Assembly: GCF_003024155.1 (NCBI RefSeq)
Contig: NZ_CP028136.1
Location: 310,001-374,000 of the forward strand
DNA: 64,000 nt
Direction: 5' to 3'
DNA from: Christiangramia fulva
GTDB lineage: Bacteria > Bacteroidota > Bacteroidia > Flavobacteriales > Flavobacteriaceae
The position numbers and the translations under genes are program-made. Below the pieces are notes generated by a model. The model was given only the letters and a program-made list of their open reading frames with translations. It did no database searches and was not told the DNA's origin. This document shows positions 25,038 to 34,038 of the stretch, one piece after another (within the stretch, counting starts at the first letter, position 1; each line of letters starts with the position of its first letter).

Positions 25038-25109
25038 TAGTCCGTAGGGGAATCGAACCCCTGTTACCAGGATGAAAACCTGGCGTCCTAACCCCTAGAC
25101 GAACGGACC
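25038..25109 (-). tRNA. tRNA-Glu (anticodon TTC), copy 2
   Basis: On the minus strand the sequence folds as a cloverleaf with acceptor stem GGTCCGT/ACGGACT, the anticodon loop around TTTTCAT (anticodon TTC) on a CCAGG/CCTGG stem, and the T arm AGGGG-TTCGATT-CCCCT. The CCA end is not encoded. It is identical to the copy at 25177-25248. Confidence 0.96.
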
Positions 25110-25120
25110 ATAATTTATTT

Positions 25121-25149
25121 CAAAATACAACCGAAGTTGTTATCACAAA
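25121..25149 (-). promoter_or_regulatory. Candidate promoter of tRNA-Glu copy 2
   Basis: TTTG (25149-25146) and TATTTTG (25127-25121) are 18 bases apart on the minus strand, near the Bacteroidota consensus (one base short in the -7 box). It resembles the promoter of the other copy, including the shared GTTGTATTTT. Confidence 0.5.
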
Positions 25150-25176
25150 CACTTTTTTCAGTGTTACTTTCTCTAG

Positions 25177-25248
25177 TAGTCCGTAGGGGAATCGAACCCC
25201 TGTTACCAGGATGAAAACCTGGCGTCCTAACCCCTAGACGAACGGACC
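25177..25248 (-). tRNA. tRNA-Glu (anticodon TTC), copy 1
   Basis: This is the same 72-base tRNA as copy 2, with identical sequence, anticodon TTC, and no encoded CCA. The two copies are 67 bases apart. It lies between proS and the second copy and is served by a full-consensus promoter just upstream. Confidence 0.96.
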
Positions 25249-25271
25249 AATTTTTCTTTCAAATGCGGATG

Positions 25272-25302
25272 CAAAAATACAACTATTTTTTAATGCCACA
25301 AA
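25272..25302 (-). promoter_or_regulatory. Full-consensus promoter of the tRNA-Glu pair
   Basis: TTTG (25302-25299) and TATTTTTG (25279-25272) are exactly 19 bases apart on the minus strand, a perfect match to TTTG-N19-TAnnTTTG. Transcription should start near 25265, about 17 bases before the tRNA. Confidence 0.82.
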
Positions 25303-25327
25303 TGTTGCTTAAAATTTTTTAAAGTTT

Positions 25328-26806
25328 TTAATAAGCCTTTGCAAATAACACCCTGCGAGCCGAATCTTTACCAGTAAGGACACATTTTCCAGGCTCTTTA
25401 GGACCGTTAAAAGGAATACAGCGAATGGTTGCTTTGGTGAGCTCTTTTATACGATTTTCGGTTTCGGGAGTTCCATCCCAGTGGGCTGAAATAAAACCAC
25501 CTTTTTCTTTTAGTACTTTCTTGAATTCATCAAAAGTATCTACCTCTGTAATATGCTCATCCCTGAACTTCCGGGCTTTCTCAAAAAGAGTATCCTGAAT
25601 TTCGGTCATCAAAGCTTTTACTTTTTCAACAACCTCTTCTCTTTTTACAAATTCTTTGGTAAGCGTATCACGTCTTGCAAGCTCAACCGTACCTTTTTCA
25701 AGATCCTTTGGACCAAGGGCTAATCTTACCGGCACACCCTGTAATTCGTACTGGGCAAATTTCCAGCCTGGCTTTTGTGTATCACGATTGTCATATTTCA
25801 CCGAAATTCCTGCGGCTTTCAGCTCCTGAACAAGCTCATTGGCTACTTCAGATATCTGCTTCAACTGTTCTTCGCCTTTATAAATAGGAACGATCACCAC
25901 CTGAGTAGGAGCTAATTTAGGGGGAAGCACCAGTCCATTATCATCACTATGCGTCATGATAAGCGCACCCATGAGTCTTGTTGAAACGCCCCAGGATGTA
26001 GCCCAAACATGTTCAAGACCTCCTTCCTGTGTGGCAAATTTAACGTCAAAGGCTCTTGCGAAATTCTGACCCAAAAAATGGGATGTTCCTGCCTGCAACG
26101 CTTTTCCATCCTGCATGAGGGCTTCAATACAATAAGTTTCAAGAGCGCCCGCAAAACGTTCATTTTCGGTCTTAGCTCCCTTAATGACCGGAATCGCCAT
26201 AAAATTTTCGGCGAATTCAGCGTAAATATCATTCATGAGCTCTGTTTCTTCCAGAGCTTCTTTTTTGGTAGCGTGAGCGGTATGACCTTCCTGCCAGAGA
26301 AATTCAGCTGTTCTTAAAAACAACCGGGTTCTCATCTCCCAGCGAACCACATTTGCCCATTGGTTGATCTTGATGGGAAGATCCCGGTACGACTGTATCC
26401 AGTTTTTATAGGTACTCCAAATTATAGCTTCAGAAGTAGGCCTTACCACGAGTTCTTCTTCCAGTTTGGCCTCGGGATCGACGATGAGTTTTCCCGGATT
26501 ATCAGGATCATTTTTCAATCTGTAATGAGTGACCACTGCGCATTCTTTGGCAAAACCTTCAGCATTTTTCTCTTCAGCCTCAAATAAATGTTTAGGTACA
26601 AAAAGAGGAAAATAGGCATTTTCGTGTCCTGTTTCTTTGAACATCCTGTCCAGTTCGGCCTGCATTTTTTCCCATATGGCGAACCCGTAGGGTTTGATCA
26701 CCATACATCCTCTTACAGCTGAATTTTCGGCCATATCAGCCTTTACTACCAGCTCATTATACCACCTGGAATAGTCTTCACTTCGCTTTGTTAGATTTTT
26801 ACCCAT
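25328..26806 (-). CDS. proS: Prolyl-tRNA synthetase, eukaryote/archaea-like type
   Basis: The 492-residue class II synthetase charges tRNA-Pro. Its start ('[20 protein letters not shown]'), lack of the bacterial editing insertion, and C-terminal zinc-domain-like tail ending 'RVLFAKAY' place it in the eukaryote/archaea-like ProRS type used by many Bacteroidota. Class II motif 2 is '[20 protein letters not shown]' and motif 3 is near '[17 protein letters not shown]'. The tail keeps C463 and C475, but the usual second Cys of the last pair is Thr478. It precedes two tRNA-Glu genes and rpsT on the same strand. Confidence 0.96.
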   Translation of the reverse strand: MGKNLTKRSEDYSRWYNELVVKADMAENSAVRGCMVIKPYGFAIWEKMQAELDRMFKETGHENAYFPLFVPKHLFEAEEKNAEGFAKECAVVTHYRLKNDPDNPGKLIVDPEAKLEEELVVRPTSEAIIWSTYKNWIQSYRDLPIKINQWANVVRWEMRTRLFLRTAEFLWQEGHTAHATKKEALEETELMNDIYAEFAENFMAIPVIKGAKTENERFAGALETYCIEALMQDGKALQAGTSHFLGQNFARAFDVKFATQEGGLEHVWATSWGVSTRLMGALIMTHSDDNGLVLPPKLAPTQVVIVPIYKGEEQLKQISEVANELVQELKAAGISVKYDNRDTQKPGWKFAQYELQGVPVRLALGPKDLEKGTVELARRDTLTKEFVKREEVVEKVKALMTEIQDTLFEKARKFRDEHITEVDTFDEFKKVLKEKGGFISAHWDGTPETENRIKELTKATIRCIPFNGPKEPGKCVLTGKDSARRVLFAKAY

Positions 26807-26916
26807 TGTTTGTTATTTGGCATAAAACTTGTACCTTTTCAGAGTGTAATAACACGCTAAACTCGTCGGGCAAAACTAATTAAATTTATGATGCCCAACA
26901 ATAAAAACGATTACCT

Positions 26917-28008
26917 ATGAAAGTTTTTACATTTATAAAAAGGAACCTGGGCCTCCTCTTTGCACCGGCATTGATAATGGCATTAGCTTCCTGTAGTTCA
27001 TACCAGTATTCTGGGTATGAAGCAGATGGAATTTATGGTCAATCCAGACCGGGTATTTGGGAACAACAGGAACAGCCGGAAAAACAGGAAGTAAAACCCA
27101 ATAACAATAACACATACTATAAAAATCTTTTCGCGCAACAATCAGAAATGTATGGCGAAATTTTAGAGAGGGATATTTTCACCGATGTTGACAGTTATTC
27201 TTCCACTTCTTCTTATGGAAATTATGCTGAGGAAGATCAGGATGCTGATGGTATCGCTTATTCAGGAGGTTATGCCCCCTGGGGAAATGATCCCGACACT
27301 TATACCGTAAATATTTACAACAACGGTTTCTATAATCCATGGTATTATGGATACGGTTATGGTTATGGCTATTATGGATATGGCTATGGCTATCCCTATT
27401 ATCCAGGATGGTATAGCCCTTATTCTCCATACTGGGGCGGATATTATAGCCCAATCGCCTATGGTTATTCACCTTTCTGGAACATTGGCTTTGGTTTTGG
27501 ATACGGATATGCTTCTTATTACGGAGGTTATTATCCTTACTATAATTATTACAACCCTTATTACTATAATTACTACGGAAATAACAGGTTAGCTTATAGT
27601 GCTACCCGCAGAAGCGAGCCCGTAAGATACTATGATGGTGAAAGCAGAAGAAGTTCTGTTAATAATGCAAGAACCTCTTCATATTCTAGAAGTATTAGAG
27701 AAATAAGAAATTCCAGGACTTCCAGTGCAAGAAGCAGAAGCGGTAATGATAATTCGGCAAATATCTATTCTCGCACAAGTAGAAGAACTGAGGCTGCACC
27801 TTCTTATGATGCGGGCACCCACTCACGCTCCAGAACTTATCAATCAAGGAGTTCTTCAAACAATAATACCTACCGTTCTTCCGAGCCCAGAAGAAGTTCA
27901 ATGCCAGCTACTACGCGAAGTTCTGCTCCCACCACAAGAAGCAGCGGAACAACCCGAAGCTCAGGCTCAAGCAGTAGAACTTCAAGAGGAGGCCGTGGAG
28001 GTCTTTAA
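26917..28008 (+). CDS. Low-complexity lipoprotein: Tyr/Gly-rich core with Ser/Arg-rich tail
   Basis: The 363-residue protein has a lipoprotein signal with Cys26 ('ALASCSSYQ'). An acidic N-terminal part (about 30-120) follows, then a block of about 95 residues dominated by Tyr, Gly, Pro and Trp (about 135-228, with repeats of YGYG and YYPYYNYY). A tail of about 130 residues, very rich in Ser, Arg and Thr (RSSGTTRSSG-like), closes it. There is no enzyme motif. Proteins of this type occur in other flavobacteria without known function; aromatic/Gly blocks and RS tails suggest self-association or polyanion binding at the outer membrane, as inference only. A terminator follows. Confidence 0.82.
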   Translation: MKVFTFIKRNLGLLFAPALIMALASCSSYQYSGYEADGIYGQSRPGIWEQQEQPEKQEVKPNNNNTYYKNLFAQQSEMYGEILERDIFTDVDSYSSTSSYGNYAEEDQDADGIAYSGGYAPWGNDPDTYTVNIYNNGFYNPWYYGYGYGYGYYGYGYGYPYYPGWYSPYSPYWGGYYSPIAYGYSPFWNIGFGFGYGYASYYGGYYPYYNYYNPYYYNYYGNNRLAYSATRRSEPVRYYDGESRRSSVNNARTSSYSRSIREIRNSRTSSARSRSGNDNSANIYSRTSRRTEAAPSYDAGTHSRSRTYQSRSSSNNNTYRSSEPRRSSMPATTRSSAPTTRSSGTTRSSGSSSRTSRGGRGGL

Positions 28009-28028
28009 AAAAATAATATAAATGAATA

Positions 28029-28061
28029 AAACCTTACAGATGGCTCTGTAAGGTTTTTTTA
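28029..28061 (+). terminator. Rho-independent terminator
   Basis: A perfect 12 bp stem (28029-28040 with 28045-28056, AAACCTTACAGA/TCTGTAAGGTTT) with a 4-base loop and a T run. It separates the Tyr-rich lipoprotein gene from the porin gene at 28076. Confidence 0.93.
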
Positions 28062-28075
28062 TAAAATGAAATGCT

Positions 28076-29578
28076 ATGAGAAAATTCTTTATACTTTTTA
28101 TTTTCGTCGGAACAGCACAGCTTGCTTTAGCTCAGGATCTCCCTGATATTTATCGATATTCTTCAGAAGAGCTTTCTGGAACAGCACGTTATATTGGAAT
28201 GAGCGGAGCTTTTGGAGCTCTTGGCGGTGATATGAGTGCAGTATCTATCAACCCAGCTTCTTCAGCAGTCTTTCTTAGCAGTAGCGCTAATATCACTCTG
28301 GGCTTTCGAGGAATAAAAAATGATATTTCATATTCGAATGGCAGAACAAGCAGCGATAATTCTACCACTGACTTAAGTAACCTTGGTGGCGTTTTTATCT
28401 TTAATAATACAAGCGGCGGAGATTTTAAAAAATTATCCCTGGCGATAAATTACCAAACTACCAGGACCTTTGATGAAAACTATATTGCCAGAGGAGTTTC
28501 TCAAAATTCCATTGACCAGTATTTTCTGAATTACGCCAATGGACTTCCTCTGAACCTTTTGCAACGTCCAAATGGAGAAAGCATAGACAAAACATACTCC
28601 AACCTGGGAGAAACTTACGGATTTGGTGCTCAACAGGCATTTTTAGGATATCAGGCTTACGTAATTGAAGCTGAAACGAACGATCCTGAAAATAGCTCTT
28701 ATTATTCTTTAATTGATGCGGGAAATTTTGACCAGCGCTTCAATTATGCCGCGACAGGGCTTAACGGAAAATTATCTTTTAATATTGGAACACAATTTCA
28801 GGACTTCCTTTATCTGGGACTGAATTTGAATTCCCATTTTATAAATTATGAAAGCTCTGAAGAAATAAGTGAATTTAATGACAATCCGGAAAGTGAAACC
28901 ACTGAAGTCTATTTTGGAAATAATCTTTCTACCAACGGGGATGGTTTTTCATTTCAGCTGGGAGGCATTTTTAAAGCAGATAACTGGAGGTTTGGAGTAA
29001 GTTATGATTCTCCAATCTGGTATAATATTCGGGAAGAAACCAGCCAGTACATTGAAACAAATAGCTATCAGGATGAATATGTCTCTATTGCCCCAAATGT
29101 TATAAACACCTATCCTGAATACCGTTTGCAAACCCCTTCTAAAATATCAGGAAGTCTGGCTTATCTTTTCGGGAAAAGCGGACTTATCAGCTTTGAATAC
29201 GGCCTGAAGGATTACAGTTCCATGAAGCTTAAACCTGTAAACGATCCGAGTTTTGCTGTGATAAATCAGGATATTAATCAAAATATGCAGGCTTCTTCAA
29301 GTTATAAAATTGGTGGTGAGTATAGAGTTTCCCGCCTAAGCTTCAGGGCCGGTTACAGATTTGTTGAGAGTCCGTTTAAAAGCGATAATGGCACTGGAGA
29401 TCTTACCGGTTATACTGCAGGTTTGGGATATGATTTTGGCAGCCTTTCTTTAAATGCCGCTTATAGCCTGGCAACTTATAAAGAAAAGGAACCCCTACTA
29501 AATACAGGATTAACCCAACCGGTCCTTCTTGACCGGGATCTATCCAAAGTGGTGATAAGCCTCAACTTTGGTTTGTAA
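28076..29578 (+). CDS. FadL/OmpP1-type outer membrane protein
   Basis: The 500-residue protein has a signal peptide (about 1-19, 'ALAQD') and the typical N-terminal hatch sequence of the FadL/TodX family, 'YIGMSGAFGALGGDMSAVSI' followed by 'NPASSAVF' (about 40-66). Alternating beta strands to the end close with 'KVVISLNFGL', an outer-membrane barrel C-terminus ending in a hydrophobic residue. The family imports hydrophobic molecules such as fatty acids or aromatics. No ligand can be assigned. It starts right after a terminator, so its promoter must overlap that region. Its own terminator lies inside the convergent gene. Confidence 0.9.
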   Translation: MRKFFILFIFVGTAQLALAQDLPDIYRYSSEELSGTARYIGMSGAFGALGGDMSAVSINPASSAVFLSSSANITLGFRGIKNDISYSNGRTSSDNSTTDLSNLGGVFIFNNTSGGDFKKLSLAINYQTTRTFDENYIARGVSQNSIDQYFLNYANGLPLNLLQRPNGESIDKTYSNLGETYGFGAQQAFLGYQAYVIEAETNDPENSSYYSLIDAGNFDQRFNYAATGLNGKLSFNIGTQFQDFLYLGLNLNSHFINYESSEEISEFNDNPESETTEVYFGNNLSTNGDGFSFQLGGIFKADNWRFGVSYDSPIWYNIREETSQYIETNSYQDEYVSIAPNVINTYPEYRLQTPSKISGSLAYLFGKSGLISFEYGLKDYSSMKLKPVNDPSFAVINQDINQNMQASSSYKIGGEYRVSRLSFRAGYRFVESPFKSDNGTGDLTGYTAGLGYDFGSLSLNAAYSLATYKEKEPLLNTGLTQPVLLDRDLSKVVISLNFGL

Positions 29579-29579
29579 T

Positions 29580-31409
29580 TTATCTAATTAAGGAAAAGTT
29601 AGCAGAATAACTGCTGACTTTTCCTGTTTTTTCTTCTACAAACTCTATCCTGAACCAGTAATCATCAGCTGGGAGAGGCTTACCATTAAACGTTCCATCC
29701 CAACCTTTATTCCTTCCCAACTGCTTAAGCAGCTTCCCGTAACGATCAAAAATATATAAGCTTTTAATAGTTATCTGATCATTATTAAGGATTTTCCAGC
29801 TATCGTTATAACCGTCTGAATTCGGGCTAAAGTACCTTGGATAACCCACCAGAAAAATATTTTCGCTGGTTACAGCTCCACAGCCATGAATTTCTCTTGC
29901 AGAAATGCTATGATTCCCAGCGGCTACTTCCTTAAAAATATTGCTTTCCTGCCAGTTACCATCATCCAACCGATACGCATAAATAGCATCAGGATTAGGC
30001 TTCGCCTCTACTGTAGCAGCAGTAAGGGAATAACCATCTCCAAAATCAGAGCCTGCAACTTCTATGGTAAGATCTGCCGGGCTATAAATTTTCACAGGAA
30101 GTGTACTGAGATTTAGAGTACACCCAGTTATTTTATGCGTGATCTTTAAATCTATACTTCCCGAACCTGGAAAATCTGAAAGTGTAAGAATTGGCCCCTG
30201 CACCTGATTTCCATCGAAAGTCCATTCATATTCATAATCAGCGCCTAAATCTTTTCCTATTCTTACAGGGGCTATTAAATTATCATTCGCATCCAAACAG
30301 AAATAGGTCTTTTCATCCAAACTAAAATCGGGGAGGTTAAAAGAATCCATTTTAAAAGAAACTGAATTTGACAAACATCCCCCTTCGATATGTTTTACTC
30401 TGGCAAAAATTTCCTTGCCCGCTGTAAAAGGAAAACTATCAGGATTAGAAATTGGAATATTATTTTGAAGGTCCTCTTCATTTTGAAAATAAACCACTTC
30501 ATATTCAGAAGGATTGGGATTAGGAGCAATTAAAGCCGGTGCATTGGTTGTTAGATCAACTGTTTCGGCAGTTTCATTACAAATAAAAACATCTGAAGCT
30601 TCACCAATTTCCGGAATATCGTAAAAAGTAACAGTAACCTCATCTTCCTCTTTATTTTCACCTAAGGCATCGGCAACAACGAGCTTATAATCACCAGATT
30701 CCGTAACTACCAATTGTGGCCCGTCAGCGCCGGGAATTTTTTCATACTGACCTGTAGCAGGATTCTTTTTGTACCACTCGTAACTGCCTGCTTCATCGGT
30801 ATATCCGTTCAGTTCATATTCATCTGCTCCGCATACCGGAATAAAATCGCCTAAAGATTTATCAAGAATACTACAATCTGTAGAACCAAAACCTTCACCC
30901 GAATCCGTTTGCTGAAGACCAATGTACCCAGGCAACTTTTCAAAATTGGTAATAACAACTATATAAATCTCATTGGCCCTCGCTCCTGTGATCTGCATAG
31001 TTTCGACAGCATCAGGGAGGTAACTGCAGTCAACAATTTTATCTTCAGTTAAAGCATTACAAAAATCGTCTCCAACATTAAAGGGTCCCCACACCACAAA
31101 ATCAACGTCCAGAGGGGATCCGGTAAGATCGGGGTTGGTATATTGTGAAATAGTAAAGGTTAGATCGCCGGGATCTTCTATTTGAAGATAAAACCAGGCC
31201 GGATAATACTGTTGTTCCAAACATCCATAGGCAGGGCCAACTTCACCGTTATCCTGGTTAGAGTTGGTAGAATTGGAGTTTGGAAAGGTTAGGCGCTGGT
31301 CTCCCGCGCAAAAAGGCTGAATATCCTTACATAGCGAACTTTGAGCAAAGACCGTATTCGAAAAAAGAAGACTTAAAAAAAGAAGTATACCTGGAAAAAG
31401 ATTTCTCAT
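29580..31409 (-). CDS. T9SS type B C-terminal domain secreted protein
   Basis: The 609-residue protein has a signal peptide (about 1-22, 'VFAQSS'), an N-terminal domain with a Cys pair 'LCKDIQPFCAGDQR', then several Ig/PKD-like beta modules with paired cysteines. The last 85 or so residues form the type B sorting domain (gliding-motility-associated C-terminal domain), with 'RYFSPNSDGYNDSWKI' near 533 and 'IFDRYGKLLKQLGRNKGWDG' (near 560). It is predicted to be exported by the type IX secretion system and kept at, or released from, the surface. The last codons lie in a hairpin that is also the terminator of the convergent gene. Confidence 0.93.
   Translation of the reverse strand: MRNLFPGILLFLSLLFSNTVFAQSSLCKDIQPFCAGDQRLTFPNSNSTNSNQDNGEVGPAYGCLEQQYYPAWFYLQIEDPGDLTFTISQYTNPDLTGSPLDVDFVVWGPFNVGDDFCNALTEDKIVDCSYLPDAVETMQITGARANEIYIVVITNFEKLPGYIGLQQTDSGEGFGSTDCSILDKSLGDFIPVCGADEYELNGYTDEAGSYEWYKKNPATGQYEKIPGADGPQLVVTESGDYKLVVADALGENKEEDEVTVTFYDIPEIGEASDVFICNETAETVDLTTNAPALIAPNPNPSEYEVVYFQNEEDLQNNIPISNPDSFPFTAGKEIFARVKHIEGGCLSNSVSFKMDSFNLPDFSLDEKTYFCLDANDNLIAPVRIGKDLGADYEYEWTFDGNQVQGPILTLSDFPGSGSIDLKITHKITGCTLNLSTLPVKIYSPADLTIEVAGSDFGDGYSLTAATVEAKPNPDAIYAYRLDDGNWQESNIFKEVAAGNHSISAREIHGCGAVTSENIFLVGYPRYFSPNSDGYNDSWKILNNDQITIKSLYIFDRYGKLLKQLGRNKGWDGTFNGKPLPADDYWFRIEFVEEKTGKVSSYSANFSLIR
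29591..29632 (+). terminator. Terminator of the FadL-like gene, inside the opposite coding sequence
   Basis: A 15 bp stem with one wobble (29591-29605 with 29611-29625) and a 5-base loop is followed by G and six T. It starts 12 bases after the porin stop and on the minus strand encodes the last residues (GKVSSYSANFS) of the T9SS protein. Confidence 0.85.
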
Positions 31410-31507
31410 TTCATATTTGTGAGAATATTAATGCAAAATATGAAATAATGATCATAATATAGAACAAGCCAATCATTTTGGCTACGGCTAAAACATTAGA
31501 AATTATG

Positions 31508-31515
31508 TATCTTTG
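31508..31515 (+). promoter_or_regulatory. Candidate folE promoter -7 box
   Basis: TATCTTTG is an exact TAnnTTTG match 29 bases before the ATG at 31545. The nearest TTTG upstream (31477-31480) is 27 bases away, longer than usual. Confidence 0.5.
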
Positions 31516-31544
31516 CAAGCCAATGCAGTATACATCGACTATTA

Positions 31545-32234
31545 ATGCAAAAACGCATGAAAATAGATAAAATTTTGAATGAAATCGAGGAAATGGGGGA
31601 TGCCCATGCCGGAAGCAGTGCAGAAACGCCCATAAGAGATGACGCTTTTGAGAAAAGTGATATTGAAAAAATTGATCTTATAAAAGAAGACGTTCGACAT
31701 ATAATGGAAACCCTGGGGCTGGATCTTACCGATGACAGCCTTAAAGGAACACCAATGCGGGTAGCCAAAATGTTTGTAAATGAGATCTTCTCAGGTTTGC
31801 ATCCAAAACGAAAGCCAAAAGCTTCTGTTTTCGAAAACAAGTACAAATATGGCGAAATGCTCGTGGAAAAGAATATTACTGTTTATTCTACCTGTGAACA
31901 CCACCTTCTCCCCATTGTGGGAAAAGCTCATGTTGGATATATTTCTAACGGCACGGTTGTAGGCCTTTCAAAAATGAACAGGATAGTCGATTATTTTGCG
32001 AAACGGCCTCAGGTTCAGGAACGCATGACCATGCAGATTGTGCAGGAACTTCAAAATGTTCTTGGAACTGAAGATGTTGCCTGCGTGGTGGATGCAAAAC
32101 ACCTTTGTGTGAACAGCCGCGGAATTAGAGATATTGAAAGCAGTACCGTCACCAGCGAATTTGGCGGAAAATTCAAACAAAAAGATATTCGTAGAGAATT
32201 CCTCGATTATATTAAATTAGACACCAGCTTCTAA
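31545..32234 (+). CDS. folE: GTP cyclohydrolase I
   Basis: FolE converts GTP to 7,8-dihydroneopterin triphosphate, the first step to folate and queuosine. The 229-residue protein has the zinc ligands C117 and H120 in 'STCEHHLLPI' and C188 in 'KHLCVNSRG', the GTP-binding 'VGLSKMNRIVDYFAKRPQ' region and the C-terminal 'RREFLDYI'. An alternative ATG at 31557 would remove only 4 residues. It begins a five-gene plus-strand run (folE-cysS-yidD-lgt-DUF192). The queE gene of the queuosine pathway is elsewhere in the window. Confidence 0.97.
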   Translation: MQKRMKIDKILNEIEEMGDAHAGSSAETPIRDDAFEKSDIEKIDLIKEDVRHIMETLGLDLTDDSLKGTPMRVAKMFVNEIFSGLHPKRKPKASVFENKYKYGEMLVEKNITVYSTCEHHLLPIVGKAHVGYISNGTVVGLSKMNRIVDYFAKRPQVQERMTMQIVQELQNVLGTEDVACVVDAKHLCVNSRGIRDIESSTVTSEFGGKFKQKDIRREFLDYIKLDTSF

Positions 32235-32255
32235 TAATTCAAATTTTCAATTTAC

Positions 32256-33740
32256 ATGGCGCTTTACCAGGACCAAACCCTGAAACTTTATAATTCGATG
32301 AGCGGTGAAAAAGAAGTTTTCACCCCAATTAACGAAGGACATGTGGGAATGTATGTTTGCGGCCCTACAGTTTACAGCAATGTGCACCTTGGTAACTGCC
32401 GCACTTTTATTTCTTTTGACCTTGTCTTCAGGTATCTTAAACACCTGGGATATAAAGTGCGCTATGTCAGAAATATTACTGATGCCGGCCATTTAGAAAA
32501 TGATGCCGACAGCGGGGAAGACAGAATTTCGAAAAAAGCAAGGCTGGAGCAGATCGAACCTATGGAAGTGGTTCAAAAATATACTGTTGATTTTCATAAT
32601 ACCTTACAGAAGTTCAATAACCTTCCACCAAGTATTGAACCTACTGCAACCGGGCATATTGTGGAGCAGATCGAGATCATCAAAACCATTTTAAAGAAAG
32701 GCTATGCTTATGAAGCCAACGGCTCGGTATATTTTGATGTCTTGAAGTTTAATAAAGATCATGCCTACGGTAAATTAAGCGGAAGAAGTATTGAAGATAT
32801 GATCGCCAACACCCGCGAACTGGCTGCACAGAGCGATAAAAAAAATCCACAGGATTTTGCACTATGGAAAAAGGCCGAACCACAACATATCATGCGCTGG
32901 CCTTCCCCATGGAGCGATGGTTTTCCCGGCTGGCATTTGGAATGTACGGTGATGAGTACCAAATATCTGGGCGAAGAATTCGATATTCATGGCGGTGGTA
33001 TGGATTTAAAATTCCCCCATCACGAATGTGAAATTGCCCAGGGAGAAGCTGCCTGCGGGAAATCGCCGGTCCATTACTGGCTGCACGCCAATATGCTTAC
33101 CCTTAACGGTAAGAAAATGGCGAAAAGCACAGGAAATTTCATTTTACCGGAACAAATTTTTTCTGGAAAAAATGATATTCTTGCCAAAGCCTTTTCTCCA
33201 AATGTGGTAAGGTTTTTCATCTTACAGGCACATTATCGCAGTATACTTGATTTTTCTAGTGAAGCCCTCATGGGAAGTGAAAAGGGATTCAATCGTCTAA
33301 TGGAGGCTTACCATTCTATAGATGAACTTCCGGAATCTACAAAAGATGATTTTAATCTTTCGGAGTGGAAACAGTCTTGCTATGATGCGATGAATGACGA
33401 TTTTAACAGTCCTATTCTTATCGCCCGGTTATTTGATGCGGTAAAAGCAATTAATTCAGCTAAAGAAGGATCGACAAAAATTTCAAATTCAGGCAAAAAA
33501 GAGCTGAAGGAAAGCATGCAGTCCTTTATGTTCGAAATTTTAGGTTTACAGGATGCTTCAACTGAACAGGAAAACGGAACCGAAAAGCTTTCAGGTACTG
33601 TTGAATTGCTGATCAATTTAAGAGCCGAAGCCAGGAACAATAAAAATTTCGCGCTTAGTGATGAGATTCGTGACAGGCTTCAGGAAATCGGCATTCAACT
33701 TAAAGATGGTAAAGAAGGTACCACCTATTCAATTCAATAA
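32256..33740 (+). CDS. cysS: Cysteinyl-tRNA synthetase
   Basis: The 494-residue class I synthetase charges tRNA-Cys. It has zinc ligand C35 in '[14 protein letters not shown]' with the HIGH-type motif as HLGN (44-47). Other zinc ligands lie in 'WHLECTVMS' and '[10 protein letters not shown]', and the KMSKS motif reads KMAKS (287-291). The C-terminal '[21 protein letters not shown]' is standard. It starts 21 bases after folE and ends 3 bases before yidD. Confidence 0.97.
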   Translation: MALYQDQTLKLYNSMSGEKEVFTPINEGHVGMYVCGPTVYSNVHLGNCRTFISFDLVFRYLKHLGYKVRYVRNITDAGHLENDADSGEDRISKKARLEQIEPMEVVQKYTVDFHNTLQKFNNLPPSIEPTATGHIVEQIEIIKTILKKGYAYEANGSVYFDVLKFNKDHAYGKLSGRSIEDMIANTRELAAQSDKKNPQDFALWKKAEPQHIMRWPSPWSDGFPGWHLECTVMSTKYLGEEFDIHGGGMDLKFPHHECEIAQGEAACGKSPVHYWLHANMLTLNGKKMAKSTGNFILPEQIFSGKNDILAKAFSPNVVRFFILQAHYRSILDFSSEALMGSEKGFNRLMEAYHSIDELPESTKDDFNLSEWKQSCYDAMNDDFNSPILIARLFDAVKAINSAKEGSTKISNSGKKELKESMQSFMFEILGLQDASTEQENGTEKLSGTVELLINLRAEARNNKNFALSDEIRDRLQEIGIQLKDGKEGTTYSIQ

Positions 33741-33743
33741 AAA

Positions 33744-33983
33744 ATGCTCAAAAAAGGACTGGTAAAAATATTAATTGCTTTGGTCCGGTTCTATCAGAAA
33801 TTCATTTCACCGGTAACCCCTTCGAGCTGCCGATATTCTCCTACCTGCTCTTCGTATATGATAGAAGCCATTAAAATTCACGGCCCCTTGAAGGGTTTAT
33901 GGCTGGGGATAAAGCGAATAGCCAGATGTCATCCCTGGGGAGGTCATGGTTATGACCCCGTTCCTTCAAAATCCAAATCATAA
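33744..33983 (+). CDS. yidD: Membrane protein insertion efficiency factor YidD
   Basis: The 79-residue protein carries the YidD/DUF37 pattern: '[20 protein letters not shown]' near residue 12, '[15 protein letters not shown]' and '[16 protein letters not shown]'. The cysteines and the 'HPWGxxGxDPVP' ending are the family hallmark. YidD aids YidC-dependent membrane insertion. Its 3' end is near lgt, which suits an operon of membrane-biogenesis genes. Confidence 0.95.
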   Translation: MLKKGLVKILIALVRFYQKFISPVTPSSCRYSPTCSSYMIEAIKIHGPLKGLWLGIKRIARCHPWGGHGYDPVPSKSKS

Positions 33984-34038
33984 AATCCGGGAAACAAGCC
34001 GCAATTACGTATATTTACGGCTAAACAAAAATACAGGT

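Noticed and set aside
25148..25165. Hairpin AACACT/AGTGTT between the tRNA genes as a terminator
   Set aside because: The stem is only 6 bp and has no T run on the minus strand; it overlaps the -33 element of the second promoter instead.
25038..25248. A long direct repeat that could suggest a CRISPR array or a phage attachment site
   Set aside because: The repeats are two complete tRNA-Glu genes. There are only two units, no cas genes and no integrase nearby.
27330..27600. Tandem-repeat DNA in the Tyr-rich region as a possible phase-variable repeat
   Set aside because: The repeat units are imperfect and in multiples of three within an intact frame; no homopolymer or exact short tandem run that would shift the frame is seen.
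27179..28021. Several open frames of 60-100 codons over the Tyr/Gly-rich lipoprotein gene, in other frames
   Set aside because: Repeated codons keep all frames open; their Met/Ile/His-rich products look like frame-shifted repeats, not proteins.
33946..34038. Longer lgt start overlapping yidD
   Set aside because: The added 31 residues are polar and not membrane-like, and the Lgt family start fits ATG at 34039.
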